NCBI GenBank assembly: GCA_021201815.1
Contig: JAJQEC010000051.1
Coordinates: forward strand, 32,800 to 96,799
Origin: Candidatus Azobacteroides sp.
GTDB lineage: Bacteria; Bacteroidota; Bacteroidia; Bacteroidales; WRGA01
Reading direction: 5' to 3'
DNA: 64,000 nt
The translations under genes and the position numbers were made by a program. Shown piece by piece: positions 37,063 to 46,507 of this stretch; position 1 is the stretch's first letter, and every line of letters starts with the position of its first letter. The notes beneath the pieces are model-generated. The model was not told the origin of the DNA, made no database searches, and saw only the letters and a list, made by a program, of their open reading frames with translations.

Positions 37063-38967
37063 ATGGAATACAGTCTGGTTATCATATTGGTGCCCTTATT
37101 TATGTTCTTACTGCTGGGGCTGGCAGGAAAAAAGATGCAGCCTAAAATGGCCGGGATTCTTGGAACATTAGGATTGGCAGTTATTACATGTCTTTCCTAT
37201 TATATCGCCTACCAGTATTTTTTCGTTTTAGGAAAAGCGGATGGCGTTTACCAGCAGCTCAGGCCATTCGATATCTCATGGCTTAAGTTTACAGAAACAC
37301 TGGTGGTTCATTTAGGAATATTATTGGATCCGATCTCTGTGATGATGCTGGTAGTCATTACGACGGTATCTCTGATGGTACATCTTTACAGCCTGGGTTA
37401 TATGAAAGGAGAAAAGGGTTTTCAGCGTTATTATGCTTTCCTTTCTTTATTCTCTTTTTCGATGCTGGGTCTGGTGGTAGCCAATAATATTTTTCAGATG
37501 TATATATTCTGGGAGCTTGTAGGAGTATCTTCTTATTCACTTATCGGATTCTATTATACCAAACCTTCCGCTGTTGCGGCCGCTAAAAAAGCATTTATCG
37601 TAACACGATTTGCAGATTTAGGATTCCTTATAGGTATTTTATTCCTTTCTTATTATACCAACACGTTTGATTTTTCTCTTTTAACTGCAAATAACGCCTC
37701 TCTGGTGGCAGAATCTGCCGGAGCCTCTTTTCTGGGATTATCCGTGTTTACATGGGCAATGGCTCTTATATTTATAGGGGGAGCAGGAAAATCAGCTATG
37801 TTACCGTTGCATATCTGGTTACCGGATGCTATGGAAGGTCCTACTCCCGTATCTGCTCTGATCCATGCTGCCACTATGGTAGTAGCGGGTGTATACCTGG
37901 TAGCAAGATTATTTCCTGTTTATTATTTTATTACCCCGGAAGTACTGACCGGGATTGCCTACGTTGGGGCTGCAACGTCTTTATTTGCAGCAATTGTGGC
38001 CTGCACACAAACAGATATTAAACGCGTACTGGCATTTTCTACTATTTCCCAGATCGCTTATATGATGGTAGCGTTGGGAGTATCCGGATATGGTGGACAT
38101 GATGGTCTGGGATATATGTCTTCTATGTTCCATTTATTTACCCATGCATTCTTTAAAGCATTATTGTTTTTAGGTGCCGGAGCTGTTATTCATGCTGTCC
38201 ATAGTAATGAAATGAAAGACATGGGCGGATTGCGGAAATATTTACCGATTACGCATATTACTTTTTTAATTGCTTGTCTGGCAATTGCGGGAATTCCTCC
38301 GTTTTCCGGTTTCTTTAGTAAAGATGAAATCATGGTGGTCGCTTTCCACAGTAATAAAATGATTTTTGCATGCCAGTTTCTGGTTGCGGGATTAACAGCA
38401 TTTTATATGTTCCGTTTGTATTATAATATTTTCTGGGGCAAAGAAAGAGAATTTCATCATAAACCGCATGAAGCAGGAGCTGTAATGACCATTCCTTTAA
38501 TTTTCCTGGCAGTGTTAAGTATTGTAACAGGATTTATTCCTTTTTCCTCTCTGGTTACCAGCGATGGAGCAGCTTTTCCTCAGCATATAGAATGGAGTAT
38601 TGCTATTCCTTCTATTCTGGTAGCGCTTATAGGTATCGGAACCGCTACCTGGGTTTATAAGAACGGAAGTGATGTCTCAGATAAGATCGTTGCAAAATTA
38701 GGTGTTCTGTATACATGGGCTTATCATAAATTCTATTTTGATGAGTTATATATGTTCGTAACAAAAAACATTATTTTCCGTCGTATCTGTACACCGATTG
38801 CCTGGTTTGACAAGAATGTCGTAGATGGTTTTATGAATTTCCAGGCTTTCTGGGTATACCGTGTATCAAGTAGTATAAAAGGATTACAATCCGGAAATGT
38901 ACAGCAATATGTATGGGTATTTGTAATGAGCGCTATTATAATTGCCAGTCTGGTTATTTTCCTTTAA
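37063..38967 (+). CDS. nuoL: NADH-quinone oxidoreductase subunit L
   Basis: The 634-residue, antiporter-like subunit has the family signatures FWELVGVSSYSLIGFYY (about 147-163), GGAGKSAMLPLHIWLPDAMEGPTPVSALIHAATMVVAGVYL (about 240-280, with the key lysine) and HLFTHAFFKALLFLGAGAVIHA (about 355-377). The C-terminal lateral-helix region is present. It is the last gene of the operon: a terminator follows at 38995, and no nuoM or nuoN is seen downstream. Confidence 0.96.
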   Translation: MEYSLVIILVPLFMFLLLGLAGKKMQPKMAGILGTLGLAVITCLSYYIAYQYFFVLGKADGVYQQLRPFDISWLKFTETLVVHLGILLDPISVMMLVVITTVSLMVHLYSLGYMKGEKGFQRYYAFLSLFSFSMLGLVVANNIFQMYIFWELVGVSSYSLIGFYYTKPSAVAAAKKAFIVTRFADLGFLIGILFLSYYTNTFDFSLLTANNASLVAESAGASFLGLSVFTWAMALIFIGGAGKSAMLPLHIWLPDAMEGPTPVSALIHAATMVVAGVYLVARLFPVYYFITPEVLTGIAYVGAATSLFAAIVACTQTDIKRVLAFSTISQIAYMMVALGVSGYGGHDGLGYMSSMFHLFTHAFFKALLFLGAGAVIHAVHSNEMKDMGGLRKYLPITHITFLIACLAIAGIPPFSGFFSKDEIMVVAFHSNKMIFACQFLVAGLTAFYMFRLYYNIFWGKEREFHHKPHEAGAVMTIPLIFLAVLSIVTGFIPFSSLVTSDGAAFPQHIEWSIAIPSILVALIGIGTATWVYKNGSDVSDKIVAKLGVLYTWAYHKFYFDELYMFVTKNIIFRRICTPIAWFDKNVVDGFMNFQAFWVYRVSSSIKGLQSGNVQQYVWVFVMSAIIIASLVIFL

Positions 38968-38994
38968 AAGAAGATATAATCTTTAAATAAAAAG

Positions 38995-39027
38995 AAAAGC
39001 TATTCGTTTATCGAATAGCTTTTTCAT
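38995..39027. terminator. Terminator after nuoL
   Basis: A 12-bp perfect stem (AAAAGCTATTCG, 38995-39006, with 39012-39023; 5-nt loop) followed by TTTT closes the nuo operon, convergent with the DUF389 gene. Confidence 0.85.
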
Positions 39028-39066
39028 TTATATTATTAATACTAGGTTCAAAGGAAAACAACTACG

Positions 39067-40401
39067 CTATTGGAGATTTTCAAAATATACTTTTATATCT
39101 TCTTTGTTCAGCCTTTGTTTCAACCATTCTTTTATTTTTCCTTCATCGCCGGCAGAAATTCTTCTGTTAACTGCAAATGTAACAATGTCTGTTTTATCCG
39201 TCTGATGTAAAGAGTCTACAGGATAGATAATTGTTTCCGAGTAAGAACATTTCCGAATGGAAGGAAATAACGGTTGAATTTCCTGTAACAATACTTTTCC
39301 CAGTGTAATCCTATCCTGAATGCTATCCAGGCTATATTGTTGTACTTTTACTTCTTCATTTAAACGGGTAATCTCCTGTTTTAATAAATCTTCTTCTACT
39401 TTTGCCTTAGTTTGTGTTATCTTAAGATTTGTATCAGTGGTTAATCCTTGTTGAATTTCTATCTCTGCATTTGGTAAGGAAAAAAGAGAAGCAAGGACAG
39501 AAATTGAATCTTTATCCGCTTCTGTCAGCGAAGACCCTCCATAAATCAGAATAATACGTTTCTTTGCAGGATAAACTTCATTTTTTAATAAATAATTTCC
39601 TTTATATATACTCACACGTTGCGTAAACCTTTCCGCATTGGCTCTGAATGCTTCTTCCTGTGTCAGCTTATGCCCAAGATAAATACTGGGTAAAATGGTA
39701 ATAATAATAATTGTCCAGATAATACGGTTTATTTTATGTTTTTTTTCTTCGTTGATATTGGAAGAACGGATGGGAAATTTCAGTGCCTGAGAGACAATAA
39801 CAGCGGCAAAAGCAATACATACAGCATTAATTGTAAAAAGATAAAAAGCACCAAAGAAAAATGAGAACTGGCTGGTAGCCAATCCATATCCGGCAGTACA
39901 TAAAGGCGGCATCAGTGCCGTGGCAATTGCTACTCCCGGAATTACATTTCCTTTTTGTTTACTGCTGATTGCTATAATCCCGGCAACACCCCCGAATAAT
40001 GCAACAAGCACGTCATATATAGTAGGACTTGTCCGTGCCAATAGTTCAGAATAGGCAACAGAAACAGGAGTAATAGAAAAATACAGCGTGGAAGCAATAA
40101 GGCTGGCTCCTACAGCAAAAAGTAAATTTTTAAGAGCCTGTCTGAATAAACCCATATCATATATGGCAATACTATATCCCATACCGGTAATAGGTCCCAT
40201 AAGAGGAGAAATCAACATCGCCCCGATAATCATAGCGGAAGAATTAATATTGAGCCCAACGCATGCTATTAGAATAGCCAACACTAATACCCATAGGTTT
40301 GTACCTCTAAACCTTATCCCCTGAATTATTGAATCATGAATTTCGTCAAAATCCTCTATCTGTCCGCGGAGAGTGATATAGTTGAATAGTTTCTGAAACA
40401 T
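39067..40401 (-). CDS. DUF389 family membrane protein
   Basis: The protein (444 residues from the ATG at 40401) has about six transmembrane helices in its N-terminal half with the DUF389 core: GLNINSSAMIIGAMLISPLMGPITGMG (about residues 47-73) and a later GVAIATALMPPLCTAGYGLA. The C-terminal 200 residues are soluble with a coiled-coil stretch. A GTG 27 bp upstream would extend the frame, but the TTCCTTTG box overlapping that region favours the ATG. Function of the family is unknown. Confidence 0.82.
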   Translation of the reverse strand: MFQKLFNYITLRGQIEDFDEIHDSIIQGIRFRGTNLWVLVLAILIACVGLNINSSAMIIGAMLISPLMGPITGMGYSIAIYDMGLFRQALKNLLFAVGASLIASTLYFSITPVSVAYSELLARTSPTIYDVLVALFGGVAGIIAISSKQKGNVIPGVAIATALMPPLCTAGYGLATSQFSFFFGAFYLFTINAVCIAFAAVIVSQALKFPIRSSNINEEKKHKINRIIWTIIIITILPSIYLGHKLTQEEAFRANAERFTQRVSIYKGNYLLKNEVYPAKKRIILIYGGSSLTEADKDSISVLASLFSLPNAEIEIQQGLTTDTNLKITQTKAKVEEDLLKQEITRLNEEVKVQQYSLDSIQDRITLGKVLLQEIQPLFPSIRKCSYSETIIYPVDSLHQTDKTDIVTFAVNRRISAGDEGKIKEWLKQRLNKEDIKVYFENLQ

Positions 40402-40558
40402 AAAGTTTACTTTACAAAATCTAACCACAAAGGAAATAAAAATTTAAACAATATACCATGATTTTATATAAAAGAATAGTAGAAAAAAAGGAAAAACCAT
40501 GTAGATTTTTCCTTTATCAATATCCATATTTTCTTTATTAAAACAGGAGTCGGAATTA

Positions 40559-41296
40559 TTAGGAAGAAGATGCTGAGATTGCTTTTTCCTTTTCCAGATT
40601 TTCTTTTCTCACGATTTCCATGGCTTTTTTAATTGCTTCTTCTTTAGCCATTCGTAGTAACTTATCTTTGTTTTTCTGCTTGGCTTTCTCGGAAATTATT
40701 GCCAGTTCCTCCAACCCGATCTCGTAAGAGATATAGAAACCACGGCAACGATTGGAAATCATATTCATGCCCCAATTATACTGAAGTTCTTTGATAAGTT
40801 TATCAAAATTATATCTTTTGAAATATTTTTCCTGAAAAGGAGATTTTTTATCCAGACTTTTAAGAGCTGCATAATTATTATATCCGAACATGCGGGCATG
40901 GATAAGAAACTTGTTGGTCTTACAATATGTTTTACTTCCCAGGATGCTTTTAGTAGCACAGAAACCACAAAAAGAGGCTATTTCAAATTCTGTCTTTTTA
41001 TTCTTATAATAATCAAAAACAATATCTTTACTTATACTGGCTTTGGCTATTTTAGTACCAAACTCTTCATACAAAGTATAGCCATTATTCAAAGAATAAC
41101 GCACATTTCCCAATTCTATCTCATAAAATTCAGCAGCTTTTTGCATAGCTTCCATATCAGAATCGCATTCCTTTTCATATTTCAGAGAATGTACATAAAT
41201 AGCATAATCAAAAATATTATTACATATTTTTTGAATATCACTAAAAGCCCCTTCCATAAATTCAATCGGAAATGTGAGAAATTTCGAATCACTCAT
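40559..41296 (-). CDS. Orphan protein of unknown function with Cys-rich core
   Basis: The 245-residue soluble protein has no signal peptide. I do not recognise a named family. It begins KFLTFPIEFMEGAFSDIQKICNNIFDYAIYVHSLKYE, has a central cysteine segment (C-x2-C, then a Cys 12 residues later, about residues 110-125; FCGFCATKSI, SKTYCKTNKF), a conserved-looking ELQYNWGMNMISNRCRG block and a Lys/Glu-rich C-terminus. A minus-strand -7-like box TATATTTG lies at 41358-41365. It stands alone in AT-rich DNA between housekeeping genes. It may belong to a poorly described Bacteroidales multicopy family; that is only an impression. Confidence 0.7.
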   Translation of the reverse strand: MSDSKFLTFPIEFMEGAFSDIQKICNNIFDYAIYVHSLKYEKECDSDMEAMQKAAEFYEIELGNVRYSLNNGYTLYEEFGTKIAKASISKDIVFDYYKNKKTEFEIASFCGFCATKSILGSKTYCKTNKFLIHARMFGYNNYAALKSLDKKSPFQEKYFKRYNFDKLIKELQYNWGMNMISNRCRGFYISYEIGLEELAIISEKAKQKNKDKLLRMAKEEAIKKAMEIVRKENLEKEKAISASSS

Positions 41297-41556
41297 GCTA
41301 TAGATACTTTAACCACTATAAAAAAGATACCTCGAATTAATAAAGAGATTTTGTTTTCAAATATAAAAAAAATATTTAAAGCCATATAATTTTTATTTAA
41401 TATTTTGAGTATTTAATGCATTAAAGACTCAGGATAAATAGATAAAAATATGTTAACTAGGCTGTCTCCTTCCAAAAAACAGAAAGTATTTTATTCCATT
41501 CTACAGCAATAATAAAGAAAAAATTATACGAAATCCGAAAAAGAACATTTTATAAC

Positions 41557-42426
41557 TTAAAGCCTATCTAAAACTAATTGAATTAATTTTTGAATGCTAC
41601 CTGTATATTTTATATCCGAACCTTTATTTACCCGATTTGCAATTATCGTACAAACAGTCATTGCTTTATGTCCCATAAGCAATGCTAAACCCGCAATGGC
41701 AGAACTTTCCATTTCATAGTTGGTAATTTTATATCCGTTGTATTCAAACGCTGTTATTCGCCGGTTTAAATCAGGATCATTTAATCTTACTCTTAATTCT
41801 CTTCCCTGGGGACCATAAAAACCATTTGCAGAAATTGTAACGCCTCGTATCATATCATTTTTCCCAATGCGTTCGATAAGTTCCGGATTTGCACTTACGA
41901 CATAGGGAGCTGCATGCCTGGAATCATAATTAGTCTGGAAAATAAATTCTTTTTCAAACGCCAGGTCACATACATTGTTTCTATTGGCATAATAATTAAG
42001 CACTCCATCAAATCCGATAGATTTCCGGGAAATAACATACGCTCCCAATGGAGTATAATCCTGAAGACCTCCGGATGTGCCGATTCGTACAATATTCAGG
42101 GAAGTGAAAGTCATTTTTTCCGTACGTGTATTAAAATCAATATTAACCAGAGCGTCCAGCTCGTTCATGACAATATCGATATTATCCGTACCGATTCCTG
42201 TAGATATAACAGAAATACGCTTCCCTTTATATTTTCCTGTGATGGTTCTGAATTCCCGGTTTTCTATCCTGCATTCAATTTCATCAAAAAAAGAAGCAAC
42301 CAGTTCTACTCTCCCGGGATCACCGACAAGGATAATATCTTTCGCCAGTTGTTCCGGTGTTAAATGCAAATGAAAAACACTCCCGTCTTCATTAATAATC
42401 AGCTCGGATGTCGGAAAATATCTCAT
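41557..42426 (-). CDS. Nucleoside phosphorylase (uridine/purine phosphorylase family)
   Basis: The 289-residue protein belongs to the PNP/UDP phosphorylase family: ILVGDPGRVELVASFFD (about residues 31-48), ISVISTGIGTDNIDIVMNELDAL, IVRIGTSGGLQ (about 111-121), and the C-terminal NYEMESSAIAGLALLMGHKAMTVC, with the catalytic acidic region. It cleaves nucleosides with phosphate to base and pentose-1-phosphate. Uridine phosphorylase is the nearest call, but base specificity cannot be fixed by eye. A terminator separates it from floA upstream. Confidence 0.8.
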   Translation of the reverse strand: MRYFPTSELIINEDGSVFHLHLTPEQLAKDIILVGDPGRVELVASFFDEIECRIENREFRTITGKYKGKRISVISTGIGTDNIDIVMNELDALVNIDFNTRTEKMTFTSLNIVRIGTSGGLQDYTPLGAYVISRKSIGFDGVLNYYANRNNVCDLAFEKEFIFQTNYDSRHAAPYVVSANPELIERIGKNDMIRGVTISANGFYGPQGRELRVRLNDPDLNRRITAFEYNGYKITNYEMESSAIAGLALLMGHKAMTVCTIIANRVNKGSDIKYTGSIQKLIQLVLDRL

Positions 42427-42467
42427 AACAAATAAACTTCAGATTAATAGTTAAGTATATAAATAAA

Positions 42468-42500
42468 AAACAGTTGTTCTTTTCGGAAGAACAACTGTTT
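42468..42500 (-). terminator. Terminator after floA
   Basis: A 14-bp perfect stem (42468-42481 with 42487-42500) is followed on the minus strand by a T-run. Confidence 0.85.
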
Positions 42501-42517
42501 TGCCAAATCTTATAAGC

Positions 42518-43525
42518 CTACTTCGTTTTTTTAGAAGAGGAATCAGAAGGAGGATTATTACCAGACGATGCAGGACGGGCAATAGATTCCCTCATAGAAG
42601 TATCTGCTTCAATATTTTTCATTTTATAATAATCCATAATTCCCAGATTTCCACTTCTGAAAGCCTCTGCCATTGCTTTAGGCACCTCTGCTTCCGCTTC
42701 AATCACTTTAGCTCTTGCTTCCTGAGCTTTAGCTTTCATTTCCTGTTCGGAAGCTACCGCCATGGCTCTTCTTTCCTCTGCTTTCGCCTGTGCGATATTT
42801 TTATCAGCCTGAGCCTGATCAATCTGCAGTTCTGCTCCGATATTTTTACCGATATCAATATCAGCAATATCAATAGAAAGGATTTCAAAAGCAGTACCGG
42901 CATCCAATCCTTTACTTAATACCAATTTGGAAATAGAATCCGGATTTTCCAATACCTGCTTGTGGCTCTGAGATGAACCGATAGAAGAAACGATACCTTC
43001 TCCGACACGAGCTAAAATTGTTTCTTCACCAGCCCCTCCGACAAGGCGTTTAATATTTGCTCTTACGGTCACACGGGCTTTTGCAATTAACTGAATACCA
43101 TCCTTCGCAACAGCTGCAACAGGAGGGGTATCAATTACAATAGGGTTTACAGACATTTGAACAGCATCAAAAACATCCCGGCCCGCCAGATCGATGGCTG
43201 TTGCCATCTGGAAAGTAAGCTCAATGTTTGCTTTATTTGCGGAAACAAGTGCATGTACCACTTTTTCTACATGGCCTCCGGCCAGGTAGTGGGCTTCCAA
43301 TCCGTCACGGGTAATGTCTTTCAGCCCGGCCTTATGAGCTTCGATCATACCTCTGACAATTACCTGCGGAGGTACTTTTCTTATCCTCATCAGGAATAAT
43401 TGTACAAGGGAAATATTAACTCCCGATACTTTTGCCGACATCCATAAAAGGAAAGGCACATAATAAAAGAAAATAGCTAGTAAGATGACTGCCAGAATCA
43501 GCAATGCGACAAGTCCCAATTCCAT
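42518..43525 (-). CDS. floA: Flotillin-like protein FloA
   Basis: The 335-residue SPFH-type protein begins with a membrane-inserted hydrophobic stretch ([25 protein letters not shown]) and follows the UPF0365/FloA family: [72 protein letters not shown], then a helical EAR/EA-repeat coiled coil. FloA scaffolds lipid-ordered membrane microdomains. Its gene lies between the MCE protein and nucleoside phosphorylase genes, with its own -7 box at 43556. Confidence 0.93.
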   Translation of the reverse strand: MELGLVALLILAVILLAIFFYYVPFLLWMSAKVSGVNISLVQLFLMRIRKVPPQVIVRGMIEAHKAGLKDITRDGLEAHYLAGGHVEKVVHALVSANKANIELTFQMATAIDLAGRDVFDAVQMSVNPIVIDTPPVAAVAKDGIQLIAKARVTVRANIKRLVGGAGEETILARVGEGIVSSIGSSQSHKQVLENPDSISKLVLSKGLDAGTAFEILSIDIADIDIGKNIGAELQIDQAQADKNIAQAKAEERRAMAVASEQEMKAKAQEARAKVIEAEAEVPKAMAEAFRSGNLGIMDYYKMKNIEADTSMRESIARPASSGNNPPSDSSSKKTK

Positions 43526-43555
43526 AATAAATTAATTTATTAAATTTTACGACAT

Positions 43556-43563
43556 CAAATATA
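43556..43563 (-). promoter_or_regulatory. -7 box of floA
   Basis: CAAATATA reads TATATTTG on the minus strand, 30 bp before the floA ATG. Confidence 0.45.
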
Positions 43564-43584
43564 ATAAAAATTTATTTAGTATTA

Positions 43585-44469
43585 TTACCAAATTGAAAAA
43601 TGTACATATCGTTTTGGATTTTCCTGCAGATCCAAAAGAAGTGAATTGGCACTTTCCACTGTATTGGTCAGATTATCGTATAATGTACGGTCATTCAACA
43701 ATAATCCCAATGAACTTTCCGGATTATTCAACTGAAAGGTCATGGTTTCAAGATTTTTAATCGAACGGTCAACCGCAGCCATCGTTTGTTGAAAATCTAT
43801 TTCTTTCAAATTTCCACTTACTTCCGCAAAATCAGCCGAAACAGTATTCAGATTGCCGGTAATTGCCGGTAAATCCCTGTTCATAACGGCAGCTAACTGA
43901 CGGGTAGACTGTTCAAGATTCATGGTAGTCAGATTAATATGATCTAATGACTGATGCAGTGCTGGATTACCTACCAAGGCCTGTAAACTATATAAAATAG
44001 TGTCAATTCTTGGAATCAGGACATCCAACTGCGGAAGAATATCTTCTGTCACCTTATCCATTAACCCGAATGGCTTTACTCCCGGTAGCGTATCTCCGAT
44101 ATTTATATACGTGGAAGATGTTTTGTCAAGTTTCAGGTTTATGGAAACATCTCCCAACAAACTGGTTTCCATCGAAGCAGACGTTCCTTTAGGGAGCTTC
44201 AACCAACTATCCAGACTTAACTCAACCGTGATGTGTCCCGGACGGTTAAAATCATAATCCAATGCATTCACCACCCCGACTTTATATCCATCCAGAAATA
44301 CCGGTGTAGAAACTGTCATACCGGACACATCTGAAAACACTACATGGTAGTAATTAGCAGGTTTTAATATATTAATACCTTTCAGATAATTCACTGCAAA
44401 ATACAGCAATATTCCGCTTACGATAGTTGCAATAGCAATCTTTACTTCTTTACTCTGATATTTTTTCAT
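43585..44469 (-). CDS. MCE/MlaD-family lipid transport protein
   Basis: The 294-residue protein has one N-terminal transmembrane helix (VKIAIATIVSGILLYFAVNYL) and an MCE domain (about residues 35-115: YYHVVFSDVSGMTVSTPVFLDGYKVGVVNALD, later SINLKLDKTS), followed by a helical tail. MCE proteins form periplasmic rings that move phospholipids between membranes. It follows the amidase gene by 44 bp, probably one transcription unit; the usual MlaE/MlaF partners are not adjacent. Confidence 0.87.
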   Translation of the reverse strand: MKKYQSKEVKIAIATIVSGILLYFAVNYLKGINILKPANYYHVVFSDVSGMTVSTPVFLDGYKVGVVNALDYDFNRPGHITVELSLDSWLKLPKGTSASMETSLLGDVSINLKLDKTSSTYINIGDTLPGVKPFGLMDKVTEDILPQLDVLIPRIDTILYSLQALVGNPALHQSLDHINLTTMNLEQSTRQLAAVMNRDLPAITGNLNTVSADFAEVSGNLKEIDFQQTMAAVDRSIKNLETMTFQLNNPESSLGLLLNDRTLYDNLTNTVESANSLLLDLQENPKRYVHFSIW

Positions 44470-44513
44470 GTAAGAAAATATATTATACGTCCAGTTATCT
44501 ATTTTTCAGAAAT

Positions 44514-45587
44514 TTACTTTCCGGAAGGATATATGCCCACTCGTTTTCCGTCCTCAAAAATAACAATAAATGCGTCATTAAAAAGTTTTTTTGCTTCCGC
44601 ATGCTTCTTTTTAATTTCTTCCACATTTGAGGTATTTCCATAGGTATATTTATATAATCCGTTCTCTACATAATGTCCTACAGGAGAAAGTCCTTTGAAT
44701 TTAGGTGAATTAGCAGGAAGTTTTGTATCTGATAGCAAAAACTGTACCCGGTAAGTTGTCTTCTTTTTCTGTCCCTGTGTCGTTTTTTGTTTATTATTCT
44801 GCGTTTTGGAGGCAGTTGTTGTCGTTTTTTGCTGGTTGGTTGAACTTTTGGTATTTTTAAATCCCTGATCACTGGCTTTCTTATAATTTGCAAACCCCGT
44901 ATAAATAGCCTTCGAAATAGCTTTTTGTCCGGCAACCGAATTCATATATTTTTCTTCACTTTCATTGCTTATATAACCTATTTCCACCAATACAGCCGGC
45001 ATACGTGTATATTTCAGCACAACAAAACGAGCTTGCTTTACCCCTTTATCAATTCGTTTTCCTTTTTTAAATGCTTTCTGTATTTCGGTAGCCAGTAAAC
45101 GGTTCTTTTCTACGGTAGCATTGTTTTTCTGAGAAGAAGTATCTTTCAATTTACTATCCTGTCCGGCATTTTCTCTTCTTGCAACTTCCTGCGCTTCTTT
45201 TCCGGATGGAATTCCATAAATATAAGTTTCTGTACCTTTCATCTTTTTATTTTCCATAGCATTTGCATGGATAGAAATAAAAAGATCTGCTTTTGACCTG
45301 TTGGCTAATTCTGCCCGTTCTAAAGGTTTAAGGGCTTTATCCGTAGTACGTGTATAAATTACTTTTACATCTTTATGGCTACTTTTAATCAAATCTCCGA
45401 CTCTTTTCGCAATAGCCAGATTAAGGTCTTTTTCTTTTGAAATTTTTCCAAGCGCACCCGGATCTTTCCCTCCATGTCCCGGATCGATAACCACAACAAA
45501 AGTCTTTTTGTTACTATTGGATTGTGAATGTACAACCGGAAATAACAAGATTAAAAAAAAGAATATTAAAAGTCGTCGAGATCTCAT
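44514..45587 (-). CDS. N-acetylmuramoyl-L-alanine amidase (Amidase_3)
   Basis: The 357-residue exported enzyme (signal peptide LLIFFFLILLFPVVHSQ) cleaves the amide between muramic acid and the peptide stem. Amidase_3 features are present: FVVVIDPGHGGKDPGALG (first zinc histidine), LFISIHANAMENKKMKGTETYIYG, and AVLVEIGYISN near the catalytic glutamate. A Gln/Thr/Lys-rich linker (about 235-275) leads to an SPOR-like C-terminal module (TYRVQFLLSD ... YKYTYGNTSNVEEI). It is followed by the MCE gene. Confidence 0.9.
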   Translation of the reverse strand: MRSRRLLIFFFLILLFPVVHSQSNSNKKTFVVVIDPGHGGKDPGALGKISKEKDLNLAIAKRVGDLIKSSHKDVKVIYTRTTDKALKPLERAELANRSKADLFISIHANAMENKKMKGTETYIYGIPSGKEAQEVARRENAGQDSKLKDTSSQKNNATVEKNRLLATEIQKAFKKGKRIDKGVKQARFVVLKYTRMPAVLVEIGYISNESEEKYMNSVAGQKAISKAIYTGFANYKKASDQGFKNTKSSTNQQKTTTTASKTQNNKQKTTQGQKKKTTYRVQFLLSDTKLPANSPKFKGLSPVGHYVENGLYKYTYGNTSNVEEIKKKHAEAKKLFNDAFIVIFEDGKRVGIYPSGK

Positions 45588-45674
45588 CAGTGCATCATAG
45601 AGTATCAGAATATTTTAACTGTTTTACCATCCTTTATAAAATAAGAACAGGAAATGGATAATATATTTCCTGCA

Positions 45675-46391
45675 TCAATCCTCTTTTATATTATGAAAAA
45701 CGTTTTGTACATCTTCATCCTCTTCCAGTTTATCTAACAATTTATCTAATTGTACCCTTTGTTCATCGTTTACCTCTTTTGTATCTTTCGGTATCCGTTC
45801 AAATTCCGCACTGTTTATCTCAAAACCGTTTTCCTCCAGGTATTTCTGTATTTCGGAATAAGATTTGAATTCTCCATAGAGTACAATTTCATTTTCATCC
45901 TCTACCACTTCATCCACTCCGTAATCAATCAACTCCAGTTCGATATCTTCCACATTCACATCTTCTTTTCTGTTGATATGAAACACGCATTTATGGTCAA
46001 ATAAGAACTCCAGACTTCCGGAGGTCCCTAAAGAACCGCCATGTTTATTAAAATAGCTTCTTACATTCGCAACAGTACGGGTAGGATTATCAGTAGCTGT
46101 TTCTACAACAATGGCAATACCAAAAGGCCCATAGCCTTCATATACCATTTCTTTATAATCGCTTTCATCCTTGGAAGTCGCTTTCTTTATTGCACGTTCC
46201 ACGTTTTCTTTAGGCATATTTTCTTTCTTTGCCTGTTGCATAAGTACCCGCAGACGTGGATTTGTATCAGGTTCGGGGCCACCTTCTTTTGCTGCAATGG
46301 TTATTTGTTTTCCCAGTTTTGTAAAAACACGTGCCATGTTTCCCCACCGTTTCAACTTTGTAGCTTTTCTGTATTCAAACGCTCGTCCCAT
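45675..46391 (-). CDS. yebC: YebC/PmpR-family protein
   Basis: The 238-residue protein is full length for the YebC/PmpR (TACO1) family: GRAFEYRKATKLKRWGNMARVFTKLGKQITIAAKEGGPEPDTNPRLR is the conserved N-terminus (with the usual W-N-K replaced by W-G-N), followed by ENVERAIKKATSKDE, YEGYGPFGIAIVVE and an acidic C-terminal part. Members bind DNA or ribosomes; the translational role at proline stretches is established for some. A -7 box is at 46433. Confidence 0.93.
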   Translation of the reverse strand: MGRAFEYRKATKLKRWGNMARVFTKLGKQITIAAKEGGPEPDTNPRLRVLMQQAKKENMPKENVERAIKKATSKDESDYKEMVYEGYGPFGIAIVVETATDNPTRTVANVRSYFNKHGGSLGTSGSLEFLFDHKCVFHINRKEDVNVEDIELELIDYGVDEVVEDENEIVLYGEFKSYSEIQKYLEENGFEINSAEFERIPKDTKEVNDEQRVQLDKLLDKLEEDEDVQNVFHNIKED

Positions 46392-46432
46392 ATATTTTAA
46401 TATCTTATCAGTAAGTTTATTTTTTTGACACG

Positions 46433-46440
46433 CAAATGTA
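46433..46440 (-). promoter_or_regulatory. -7 box of yebC
   Basis: CAAATGTA reads TACATTTG on the minus strand, 41 bp before the yebC ATG. Confidence 0.45.
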
Positions 46441-46451
46441 TAAAATATAGT

Positions 46452-46475
46452 TAAAAGTAAAAAGTAAAAAGGTAA
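46452..46475. repeat. A/G-rich low-complexity repeat
   Basis: TAAAAGTAAAAAGTAAAAAGG repeats AAAAGTA units; similar to copies near 18354 and 30194. Confidence 0.45.
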
Positions 46476-46507
46476 GAGGATGAGGGAAATAATCCGACTT
46501 TTAGGTG

